Assembly (NCBI GenBank): GCA_012799315.1
Contig: JAAZLM010000001.1
Location: 1-18,332, forward strand
Source: Clostridiales bacterium
Lineage (GTDB): Bacteria; Bacillota; Clostridia; Oscillospirales; Ruminococcaceae
Direction: 5' to 3'
Length of the DNA stretch: 18,332 bases
Shown: positions 8,104 through 17,208 of the stretch, piece by piece
How positions within the stretch are numbered: the first letter of the stretch is position 1
Layout of the letters: every line of letters starts with the position of its first letter
Notes under the pieces: generated by a model
What the model saw: the letters and a program-made list of their open reading frames with translations, nothing else
The model's database searches: none
Told to the model about the DNA's origin: nothing
Position numbers and translations under genes: made by a program

Positions 8104-8131
8104 CCATCATGCCGACCTATTCGCCGGCATG
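8104..8131 (-). other. Intercistronic hairpin between the kinase gene and htrA
   Basis: CATGCCG (8108-8114) pairs with CGGCATG (8125-8131), a seven-base-pair stem with a ten-base loop, starting four bases past the kinase stop. On the minus strand it is followed by GGCTTTGTTTATTTT and then the htrA ribosome binding site. It may be a partial terminator or an RNA-processing site that sets the ratio of htrA to the two-component genes. Confidence 0.4.
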
Positions 8132-8135
8132 AAAG

Positions 8136-9581
8136 CTAGCTTTTAATGAATTTGCTACCCGGATTTTTATTAGGTATTGATATAGTAAATTCGCAATACT
8201 CACCTACAACACTTTCTACTATTATATCGCCGCCATGCAGTTTTATGATAGAACGCACAAGAAATAATCCTAATCCGACACCGCTCTTATCCTGGCTACG
8301 GGATTTATCCGTTTTATAGAAGCGATCAAATATCCTAGGAATATCCTCCTGCTCGATACCCGTACCGCTATTTTTGATACTAATATAGACATTGTCCTCG
8401 TCTTCTTTGAACGAAAATTCGATATATCCGCCCTCGTCAACGAATTTTACCGCATTCTCAATGAGGTTATAAATAACTTGATGGACTAAATCACTATCAC
8501 CGTGGATAGTTACTCTATCGCTATCAAGACCACGAATATCGACACTCTTTTCATTCAATTGCTGCTCAAAAGAGAAAATTGTAGATAGAACAACTTCAAC
8601 TACATCGAAATTCGATTTACTTAGTTTCATCTCTCCGGCATCTATCCTAGATAGGTTTAGCATTGATCGAACAAGCCGTGACAATCTTTTTACTTCAGAG
8701 GATACTATCATTAAGTATTTAGATTGTTCCGATTTCGGTATCGTGCCATCAAGAATACCGTCAATGAATCCAGCAATTGACGTCATCGGTGTGCGTAACT
8801 CATGGGACACATTCCCGATAAAGCTCCTGCGCATTTGCTCCGATGATGCTAGATTCGCCGCCATCTCGTTCAATGCGGTTGACAATTCGCTGAATTCGAA
8901 TTCATTATACGGCGGTATTCTTCTTGAAAAGTCCTCTTTTGCATATTGCTTTGCAGCGAGCGACATCTCACGAAGTGGGCGCACAAGCCCAAGCATTGCA
9001 AAATAAACCATAACGAACACGCCGATTATCGCTATTAAACATGCGAATATGAACATCCTAAATATCTCTTTAAGGAATGTTACTAGCTCCGTTGCGGGCA
9101 TCGACACAAGAACATAGTATTCCGGCTGCCCCTTTATCAATACGGGGACAATTGCGGTATAATGAGTTTCTGAATGGAGTCCGTCGAGCTTACCCATCTC
9201 ATAGAAATCTTCATCATCAAGTTTATCCATGATTGAGCCGGGCACAGTGAATCCGCCGTTATGCGAATTGAATGTCTTTGTGCAAGTGACACCCCTGCCA
9301 TTACTGTCAACAAGCAGGATTTGCGCATTCATCACTCGGTCATATACGGCGTAAATATGGAGTAATTCCTCAACATCAATTTCACCTTTTTTATTGTATA
9401 TTGATAATGTCTGTTGTGCAATTTCATTTGCGCTATATAGCAAAAGCTCCTTTTTCTCCTGCTTAAAATAAGATGATGCGAAAAAAAGAAGTACCGCACC
9501 TAAAAAAGTGAAGCTGATAATTATAATCGATGCGCATATATAAAAGTATTTTTTAAATACGCTTTTCTTTTTATTTCTCAT
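8136..9581 (-). CDS. HAMP-containing sensor histidine kinase
   Basis: A 481-residue class I sensor kinase, partner of the response regulator encoded just upstream. Layout: basic N-terminus, membrane segment at 12-36, extracytoplasmic sensor region at about 37-172 (no specific domain recognised, but the size fits a PAS-like or dCache-like fold), second membrane segment at 174-197, HAMP at about 198-250, HisKA with the phosphorylated His260 in FIGNVSHELRTPMTSI, and the ATPase domain with N-box NLIENAVKF (372-380), NSGTGIEQED near 404 and GVGLGLFLV from 434. All catalytic motifs look intact. AAAGG lies eight bases before the ATG. Overall it resembles the PhoR/WalK/CssS kind of kinase; the adjoining HtrA gene points to CssS-like sensing of envelope or secretion stress, which is inference. 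Confidence 0.94.
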   Translation of the reverse strand: MRNKKKSVFKKYFYICASIIIISFTFLGAVLLFFASSYFKQEKKELLLYSANEIAQQTLSIYNKKGEIDVEELLHIYAVYDRVMNAQILLVDSNGRGVTCTKTFNSHNGGFTVPGSIMDKLDDEDFYEMGKLDGLHSETHYTAIVPVLIKGQPEYYVLVSMPATELVTFLKEIFRMFIFACLIAIIGVFVMVYFAMLGLVRPLREMSLAAKQYAKEDFSRRIPPYNEFEFSELSTALNEMAANLASSEQMRRSFIGNVSHELRTPMTSIAGFIDGILDGTIPKSEQSKYLMIVSSEVKRLSRLVRSMLNLSRIDAGEMKLSKSNFDVVEVVLSTIFSFEQQLNEKSVDIRGLDSDRVTIHGDSDLVHQVIYNLIENAVKFVDEGGYIEFSFKEDEDNVYISIKNSGTGIEQEDIPRIFDRFYKTDKSRSQDKSGVGLGLFLVRSIIKLHGGDIIVESVVGEYCEFTISIPNKNPGSKFIKS

Positions 9582-9608
9582 TCGACATGCCTTTCAAAAC
9601 CGACTTAC

Positions 9609-9626
9609 CCCCCCGATATCGGGAGG
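9609..9626 (-). other. GC-rich palindrome between regulator and kinase genes
   Basis: CCCGATATCGGG at 9612-9623 is a perfect palindrome extended by two further pairs after one mismatch. It lies in the 75-base gap between the response regulator stop and the kinase start. It could be a short RNA hairpin or a dimeric protein-binding site; nothing further can be said. Confidence 0.25.
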
Positions 9627-9656
9627 AAAGTCATATCGATAGCGGTTCATCCAGTA

Positions 9657-10358
9657 TTATTCTTCTACTTCAGTTGCCTCAAACTTATATCCGACACCCC
9701 ATACTGTCTTGAGTGCCCATTTGTCCGATGCACCCTCTAGTTTTTCTCTTAGGCGCTTTACGTGAACGTCGATCGTTCTAGAATCGCCATAGTATTCAAA
9801 TCCCCAAACCTCATCAAGTAACTGATCACGTGTGTAGACCCTGTTAGGATTGGATGCTAGATGGAATAGAAGTTCAAGTTCTTTGGGCGGTGCGTCGACA
9901 ACTTTTCCGCCAACTTTCATTTCATACCTAGTCATATTGATAACTAAATTTTCATAGTGAACTTCTTTAACTTCATTCTCATTTGCCGCTTGTCCCATTC
10001 TGCGAAGAACAGCCTTAATCCTAGCGACAATCTCCTTAGTGTCGAATGGCTTTACTACATAGTCGTCAGCGCCAAGCTCAAGTCCTAATACCTTATCGAA
10101 TGTTTCTCCCTTAGCGGTTAGCATTATGATCGGTGTATTTGACTTCTTGCGGATCTCACGGCATACCTGCCATCCGTCAAGCCCCGGCAACATGATATCT
10201 AGTAGAACAAGATCGGGCTTAAGAGCATTGAATTTAACAATTGCCTCTTCACCGTCATTCGAGAGGATAACGCTATATCCCTCTTTCTCTAAATATAACC
10301 TCAATAATTCACAAATGTTCTTATCGTCATCAACAACTAAAATTTTACCTAATGACAT
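9657..10358 (-). CDS. OmpR/PhoB-family response regulator
   Basis: A 233-residue DNA-binding response regulator. The start is set at ATG 10356-10358 because AAAGGGTG precedes it by six bases and the protein then begins directly with MSLGKILVVDDD; an earlier in-frame codon would add ten residues unlike the family. Receiver domain, about 1-120: acidic Asp10-Asp12, phosphorylated Asp54 (VLLDIMLPG), Thr81, and Lys103 (VVKPFD). The winged-helix output domain occupies about 135-230, with PPKELELLFHLASNP, VYTRDQLLDEVWG, SRTIDVHVKRLREKL and a final WGVGYKF, all diagnostic of the OmpR class. It is first in the operon with the kinase and htrA. Likely autoregulated, but this is inferred. Confidence 0.96.
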   Translation of the reverse strand: MSLGKILVVDDDKNICELLRLYLEKEGYSVILSNDGEEAIVKFNALKPDLVLLDIMLPGLDGWQVCREIRKKSNTPIIMLTAKGETFDKVLGLELGADDYVVKPFDTKEIVARIKAVLRRMGQAANENEVKEVHYENLVINMTRYEMKVGGKVVDAPPKELELLFHLASNPNRVYTRDQLLDEVWGFEYYGDSRTIDVHVKRLREKLEGASDKWALKTVWGVGYKFEATEVEE

Positions 10359-10427
10359 TTTATTCACCCTTTCATAAATTAGACTCAAAGACGAGTCGCA
10401 TAACTCTACTTTTGTATTGATACATTA

Positions 10428-10433
10428 ATTATA
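10428..10433 (-). promoter_or_regulatory. Possible -10 box of the response regulator operon
   Basis: TATAAT on the minus strand, about 70 bases before the regulator start. I find no convincing -35 box at 16-18 bases, so the promoter may be weak, activated, or elsewhere. Confidence 0.3.
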
Positions 10434-10502
10434 ACTTATTCACAATTAGACAAATGGAGAATATGTAAACTAACATAACTTTATTTATTAATGATAAGTT
10501 TC

Positions 10503-10519
10503 GTTTAAGACTTGTTTAA
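10503..10519 (+). promoter_or_regulatory. Possible OmpR-type regulator box (direct repeat)
   Basis: GTTTAA occurs at 10503-10508 and again at 10514-10519, an 11-base period. OmpR/PhoB-class regulators usually bind direct repeats at about this spacing. It sits between the regulator operon and groES. The repeat is short and AT-rich, so chance is a real possibility. Confidence 0.25.
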
Positions 10520-10759
10520 ACTAAACATGAAAACCAGTTGCATTTTTATAACAGAACATATATTCAATTAATGTCTTTCCCATTTAAATGTTGCATTAGC
10601 ATTATTATACCATTTTTTATTTATTAATTCAAGATGTAAAAGTATATAGTTGCACAATTAACTATAAATATTTTCAATAATATAGACTGAATTATGTGGT
10701 TCTAGATGCTTTCTTTTTGTTCGTTTCATACAAATTTTGTTTTTTTACATATCGAGCAC

Positions 10760-10787
10760 TTGATTTTTTTTGTATTGTTGATAGAAT
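10760..10787 (+). promoter_or_regulatory. groESL promoter
   Basis: TTGATT (10760-10765) and TAGAAT (10782-10787) with a 16-base spacer, a sigma-A type promoter. The predicted start point falls at the left edge of the CIRCE operator, the usual arrangement for HrcA repression. Confidence 0.75.
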
Positions 10788-10792
10788 AGATA

Positions 10793-10819
10793 TTAGCACT
10801 CATATATATAGAGTGCTAA
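10793..10819 (+). promoter_or_regulatory. CIRCE operator (HrcA binding site)
   Basis: TTAGCACTC (10793-10801), nine bases of ATATATATA, then GAGTGCTAA (10811-10819). This is a perfect match to the CIRCE consensus, an inverted repeat with a nine-base spacer. HrcA bound here would repress groES-groEL until heat or misfolded protein draws it off. No hrcA gene lies in the window. Confidence 0.97.
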
Positions 10820-11134
<315 letters not shown>

Positions 11135-11147
11135 AATAAATTTATAG

Positions 11148-12800
<1,653 letters not shown>

Positions 12801-12821
12801 TATAGATACTATCCTAAATAG

Positions 12822-12860
12822 AAAAACTCACAGTATAAATACTGTGAGTTTTCTTTTTTT
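12822..12860. terminator. Bidirectional terminator between groEL and the phosphonate operon
   Basis: AAAACTCACAGTAT (12823-12836) pairs with ATACTGTGAGTTTT (12839-12852), a nearly perfect 14-base-pair stem. On the plus strand it is followed by CTTTTTTT; on the minus strand the tail is TTTTTC. It ends groESL and also the convergent phosphonate operon, whose last stop codon is at 12864. Confidence 0.93.
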
Positions 12861-12863
12861 AAC

Positions 12864-13994
12864 TTATAAGATATTCGATAGAATTTGTCGTACCTGTTCT
12901 TTCGATATATCGACGGGGTTATTATTCATTCTGCCAGCAGTGAATGATGCTTCAACAAGCTTATCAATATCATCATCTTCAATGCCGAATGCACTCAGAC
13001 GCAGAGTCTGAATATCGTCGGTAACTTTATCGAGCCATTCCTGCAAACCTCCGTCACTCTCAAATATCGCTAGGAGTTCGGCAATTTCGGGCAGGGCGGA
13101 CATATTAATTTTAGCAATTTGTGCAATTGTCAATATTACCGCAAATCCATGATCAACACCGAACATCATAGTCATTGGATATGAAATAGAGTGACTTGCC
13201 GTTGTGCGGGTATTTGAGAATGCAACACCTGCAAGGATTGATGCACGGCATAGCTGGGAGCGAATGTAGTAATCGTCCGGCTTTTGAACTGCTAGTGGTA
13301 GATACTTATGAATCTTCGACACTGCCATCATAGCAATATCTTGAATGAGCGGATTAGTCTGCTTAGCCCAGAATGATTCCATCGCATGACTCATCGCATC
13401 AAGTGCCGTTGACACCATTAATTTCTTTGGCGCCGTCATAGTCAATTCCGTGCAAACGAGTGATTGAGCAGGGTATAATGCGTTCATATCAACGGATAGC
13501 TTTTTACCGCTAACCGTATCCCAAATTGTTGCCCATTTAGTAACTTCCGATCCTGTTCCGGCAGTTGTAGGAATAGCTATGATCGGGATAGTATTCGCAT
13601 TATCAGCATATCCTCTTGCTTGTATATACTCAGAAACATCGTCAGGAACATCATTGCCACTGCTAATATAATCAAACAATGCACTAATGCCCTTACCTAA
13701 GTCGATAGCACTGCCGCCGCCGATACAAATCAGCTTTTCGGGCTTGGTGCCGATTTTCTTAACACCGTTGATGACATCAATATGTGTCGGATTCGCATAG
13801 TTTTCATCGAGCCATGTGAAGTCATATCGGCTAGCCATTCCATCAATGACGTTAGTTAGCTTTAGCCACTTAGACATATCTTTTGATACAATTAGTGAGA
13901 TGCTGCTCCCCTCATTGTAGGAAAGCAAAACCTCCTCTAATTCGTTTTTTGTAACGAATTCAATGTTGATAGGACAGAATAAATCGTCCTTCAT
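12864..13994 (-). CDS. Iron-type alcohol dehydrogenase, probable phosphonoacetaldehyde reductase
   Basis: A 376-residue group III metal-dependent dehydrogenase. NAD(P) is bound by the Rossmann part (IGGGSAIDLGKGIS and TTAGTGSEVTKWAT). The metal ligands are intact: Asp199 and His203 in DAMSHAME, His268 in ASHSISYPMT and His282 in VDHGFAV. The family alone does not give the substrate. Its place as last gene after PEP mutase and phosphonopyruvate decarboxylase indicates reduction of phosphonoacetaldehyde to 2-hydroxyethylphosphonate, as PhpC-type reductases do in phosphonate gene clusters. No aminotransferase is visible here, which argues against 2-aminoethylphosphonate as the end product. AGGAGG precedes the ATG by eight bases and almost touches the stop of the previous gene, leaving only 15 bases between them. 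Confidence 0.85.
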   Translation of the reverse strand: MKDDLFCPINIEFVTKNELEEVLLSYNEGSSISLIVSKDMSKWLKLTNVIDGMASRYDFTWLDENYANPTHIDVINGVKKIGTKPEKLICIGGGSAIDLGKGISALFDYISSGNDVPDDVSEYIQARGYADNANTIPIIAIPTTAGTGSEVTKWATIWDTVSGKKLSVDMNALYPAQSLVCTELTMTAPKKLMVSTALDAMSHAMESFWAKQTNPLIQDIAMMAVSKIHKYLPLAVQKPDDYYIRSQLCRASILAGVAFSNTRTTASHSISYPMTMMFGVDHGFAVILTIAQIAKINMSALPEIAELLAIFESDGGLQEWLDKVTDDIQTLRLSAFGIEDDDIDKLVEASFTAGRMNNNPVDISKEQVRQILSNIL

Positions 13995-14009
13995 ATTAAC
14001 ACCCTCCTT

Positions 14010-16037
14010 TTAGTCAGCATCGGGAATTAGAGTCAAGATTTCTGAAATTGGCATGCAACATTCAGAATCCGCCTCCATGCAACGTGAATTTGCTAGTATG
14101 GTTTCTGCTGTCTTTTGCATTGCGGGGAATGCGCTGCGTATTAGCTGATTAGCATAAATAACGATATTAACACCGTGTTCAGCGAATTCTTCCTCAGTTA
14201 CCATATTGAATGTAGTTGGAACAACAACAAGAGGAGTATCCTTATTTTCGGAGCGGAAAATCCGGCAGAATTCAAAAATTTCATCAGGTGATTTCTTGCG
14301 TGAGTGAATCATTATTCCATCTGCGCCAGCATCGACATATGCCCTTGCCCTTTCAATAGCATCGTCCATGCCTTGCTCAAGTATTAGACTTTCGATACGG
14401 GCAATTATCATGAAGTCTTTAGTCATAAGGCCGGCCTTACCAGCTTTAATTTTATCGCAGAAATTCTCAATACTATCTTGAGTTTGTGCAACTTCATTAC
14501 CAAATAGGGAATTCTTTTTCAGCCCCGTCTTATCTTCTATAATAATAGCGGATACACCAATTCTCTCGAGTGTCTTAACAAAGAATTGGAAATGCTCAGT
14601 TAGTCCACCCGTATCACCATCAATGATGATTGGCTTAGTTGTAACCTCCATAATATCGTCGATTGTACGCAGTCTTGAAGTTGAGTCGACAAGCTCAATA
14701 TCGGGCTTACCTTTAGCGGTTGAATCGCACAGGCTAGAGATCCACATTGCATCGAATTGGCGGATAGCGCCATCTCTTTCGACCTTAGTATTTTCAGCGA
14801 TTAATCCAGTTAAACCATTGTGCGCCTCTAAAACTGAAATAGGCTTCTTAAGTTCTAGGAGTTTTTTCAGTCTTGCACGACGGCGCTCAGGCATTGCCAG
14901 CACTTTTCTTGAATTCTGCTCAAGTGCCTCAGTTGTTGCATCATTAGTATATGGGAATTCCACCAATTTGCCACCGTATGAAACGAGTGTATCAATTACT
15001 TTTTGGCGGATATTCTGTTGCGGGCCAGTCTTCCAATCATCGCCATGGACAACAATATCGGGCTTATATTTTAGTAGATTTTCAGTATAGTCAATTGAAT
15101 CCTGCTTAACTACTTTTGATACACCTTTGATATTGTTTATTATCTTCATTCTTTCTTCAAACGGTACTAGCGGGAATCTTTTATATTGGGATACTGCCTC
15201 ATCAGTCATAACGCCGACAGTCAATTCGCCAAGCTCCGCAGCATTTGAAATAATTTTGATATGCCCGTTATGAATAATATCCGTACTCATAACAATATAA
15301 ACTGATTTCTTATCTTTATCGCCCAACAATTTACCACTTACTTTCCTACAATTTTCTAAATCTTCGGGGTTGTCAATTTCAGCACAAACACGGCCTTTTA
15401 CATCTAGAGGATATATGTTAGTCTTATCAGTAACCGTATTTAGAGCATTTTCCGCATAAACGGAGCGGTCGCCCCTATTGCAGAAATCTACAATTGCATC
15501 AAGCCATACCGCCCAATCCTCTTTTTTGAGCTTATATAAAGGCTGCGCCGCAACCGCATCGTCAAAGAATTCAATGCCAACAGCGGCAACCTTACCATCT
15601 TTAATTACAGCTTTGAAGTCCTTTTGCGGTAGGGGGAGGGTGGTATCAACAACAATTGATGAATCCTCCGCCTTGATAATATCACGCAGAACGGTCGGCT
15701 CAAAGACTAAATCGCCGTGTATTAGCAAGATGTCATCATCACGGAGCACATCTTCAGCCAGTGCTATTGAATAAATATAGTTAGTATCCTTATACACATC
15801 GTTCTTTACAAAAGTGAAGTTAAGGTCGGGGAAATTCTCTCTAGCATATGATTCTAGCAATTTGCTATAAGGGCCAGTTGTGATTACAACATCTTTGATG
15901 CCCTCATTCTCAAGATGCGTCAGCTGCAAATAAAGAACTGTTATACTTGGCTGAACTTCCACCATGCATTTCGGTTTGTCCTGTGTTAAAGCGCCCATGC
16001 GCTTTCCAATGCCTGAATTCAAGATTAGTGCTTTCAT
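14010..16037 (-). CDS. aepX: Triple fusion: nucleotidyltransferase, cytidylyltransferase-like domain and PEP mutase
   Basis: A 675-residue protein in three parts. Residues 1 to about 235 form a LicC/PntC-like NTP-transferase domain (GIGKRM at 9-14, KPK at 21-23, HGD at 107-109). Residues about 243-372 form a TagD/RfaE-type cytidylyltransferase fold (HNGH at 256-259, HGDDWK at 331-336), but where family members have an ISTT-like motif it reads TNDATT at 364-369. Residues about 377-675 are PEP mutase, with EAHNGLTGLIAE, DGDTGG, and EDKTGLKKNS at 501-510, the EDK-x5-NS signature that separates PEP mutase from isocitrate lyase relatives. The enzyme should turn PEP into phosphonopyruvate, and a nucleotidyltransferase domain should activate the final phosphonate with CTP. 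The start overlaps the previous stop (TAATG), with AAGGAGA upstream. Ordinary PEP mutases are about 300 residues, or about 430 with one cytidylyltransferase domain. Confidence 0.9.
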   Translation of the reverse strand: MKALILNSGIGKRMGALTQDKPKCMVEVQPSITVLYLQLTHLENEGIKDVVITTGPYSKLLESYARENFPDLNFTFVKNDVYKDTNYIYSIALAEDVLRDDDILLIHGDLVFEPTVLRDIIKAEDSSIVVDTTLPLPQKDFKAVIKDGKVAAVGIEFFDDAVAAQPLYKLKKEDWAVWLDAIVDFCNRGDRSVYAENALNTVTDKTNIYPLDVKGRVCAEIDNPEDLENCRKVSGKLLGDKDKKSVYIVMSTDIIHNGHIKIISNAAELGELTVGVMTDEAVSQYKRFPLVPFEERMKIINNIKGVSKVVKQDSIDYTENLLKYKPDIVVHGDDWKTGPQQNIRQKVIDTLVSYGGKLVEFPYTNDATTEALEQNSRKVLAMPERRRARLKKLLELKKPISVLEAHNGLTGLIAENTKVERDGAIRQFDAMWISSLCDSTAKGKPDIELVDSTSRLRTIDDIMEVTTKPIIIDGDTGGLTEHFQFFVKTLERIGVSAIIIEDKTGLKKNSLFGNEVAQTQDSIENFCDKIKAGKAGLMTKDFMIIARIESLILEQGMDDAIERARAYVDAGADGIMIHSRKKSPDEIFEFCRIFRSENKDTPLVVVPTTFNMVTEEEFAEHGVNIVIYANQLIRSAFPAMQKTAETILANSRCMEADSECCMPISEILTLIPDAD

Positions 16038-17170
16038 TAGAAAATCTCCTTTATAAACGACATGAAATCGTCTTTATTTTGTGCCGGTGTAGTAGTTGGC
16101 CTACCTAAATCCGCCCGTGACTTAAGATTTGCCTTTACTTCTACAAAAATCGGGCCGCTCATACCATCGAGCTTTGAAATAACCGCCTTTAGCTCAACTG
16201 CATTAGTTGCAGTGAAAACATGAGCATAGCCGACGGACTTTGCCAGTGCGGGGAAGTCGATATTCCCAGACACCGTTGGCATTCCTCCGACTGTTTCGTG
16301 AGCGGAATTATTAATAACGAAGTGAATGAGGTTCTTTGATTGTTGCGAAGTTAGCACTGCCATACTTCCCATATGCATGAGGGATGCACCATCACCATCA
16401 AGGCAGTAAACACGTCTATCGGGCTTCTCCATTGCAATGCCCATTGCAATCATTGACGAATGACCCATTGAGCCAACAGTGAGGAAGTCCCTCTTATGGC
16501 ATTCGCCACGTTCCTCCCTAGCTTCAAATAATTCTCTTGATAATTTTCCAGTAGTCGATACTACAATATCGGATTCGCCCATACCGTCGATTATTGTTTT
16601 AACAATTTCCTCACGTGATAGCGGATAGTCATTACCGTAATCGACTTTATCGCACATTTCAAGTGCGCCTTTTTGCACCACTAGTGCAAATGGTTTCTTT
16701 TGTGATAATGCGGTATTTGCCTCTTTTAATGCGGAGTCCATCTCATCTTCCGTTGTATCTTTCTTTAAGATGAAGTAGGGGATGTTCAAACAGTCAAGTA
16801 ATTTTAGTGTGATTTCTCCTTGGAAGATGTGTTGGGGCTCATCTTTTACACCGGGTTGCCCCCTCCATCCTATTACAAAAAGCATCGGAATTTGATATAC
16901 TTTTTCGTTAATTAGCGAGCAGATCGGATTGATCGCATTGCCAATTCCACTATTTTGCATATATACAACAGCGGGGGATCCCGTTGCAAGATAATGCCCT
17001 GCGGCGAGTCCGACTCCTGCCCCTTCATTAGCGGCGATAATATGATTATTGCCAATACCATATTCCTTTGTAACATAGTCGCATAGTGCTTTTAGCTGCG
17101 AATCGGGTACGCCGGTATAGAAATTGATTCCAATATCGCTGAATTTTTCGAATAATAATTTTATATCCAA
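16037..17170 (-). CDS. aepY: Phosphonopyruvate decarboxylase
   Basis: A 377-residue thiamine-diphosphate enzyme that removes CO2 from phosphonopyruvate to give phosphonoacetaldehyde; this irreversible step pulls the unfavourable PEP mutase reaction forward. Visible features: FYTGVPDSQLKALCDYV at the N-terminus, the cofactor-activating Glu49 in AANEGAGVGLAAG, and the ThDP/magnesium motif GDG at 259-261 ending in NN at 287-288, the expected spacing. The short length without a central domain is typical of this enzyme and distinguishes it from acetolactate synthase. Translation seems to begin at TTG 17168-17170, with AAGGA ten bases before it; I see no ATG in frame nearby. Its stop overlaps the PEP mutase start by one base, so the two successive enzymes are coupled. 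Confidence 0.94.
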   Translation of the reverse strand: MDIKLLFEKFSDIGINFYTGVPDSQLKALCDYVTKEYGIGNNHIIAANEGAGVGLAAGHYLATGSPAVVYMQNSGIGNAINPICSLINEKVYQIPMLFVIGWRGQPGVKDEPQHIFQGEITLKLLDCLNIPYFILKKDTTEDEMDSALKEANTALSQKKPFALVVQKGALEMCDKVDYGNDYPLSREEIVKTIIDGMGESDIVVSTTGKLSRELFEAREERGECHKRDFLTVGSMGHSSMIAMGIAMEKPDRRVYCLDGDGASLMHMGSMAVLTSQQSKNLIHFVINNSAHETVGGMPTVSGNIDFPALAKSVGYAHVFTATNAVELKAVISKLDGMSGPIFVEVKANLKSRADLGRPTTTPAQNKDDFMSFIKEIF

Positions 17171-17208
17171 TATGATTCTATCCTTCCATTCTAGTATTAA
17201 TAAATAGC

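Larger units (their letters stand above)
10389..10758. other. AT-rich divergent regulatory region
   Basis: No gene is visible between the response regulator and the groES promoter. The sequence is strongly AT-rich with T runs. Two things stand out: a possible minus-strand -10 box at 10428-10433, and a direct repeat of GTTTAA at 10503-10508 and 10514-10519. Confidence 0.6.

Noticed and set aside
8108..8110. Upstream ATG as the htrA start
   Set aside because: It is inside a hairpin stem and lacks a good ribosome binding site, whereas ATG 8075-8077 follows AGGGGG at the right distance and gives a normal polar N-terminus.
10802..10810. ATATATATA read as a simple repeat
   Set aside because: It is the nine-base spacer of the CIRCE operator, so it needs no separate explanation.
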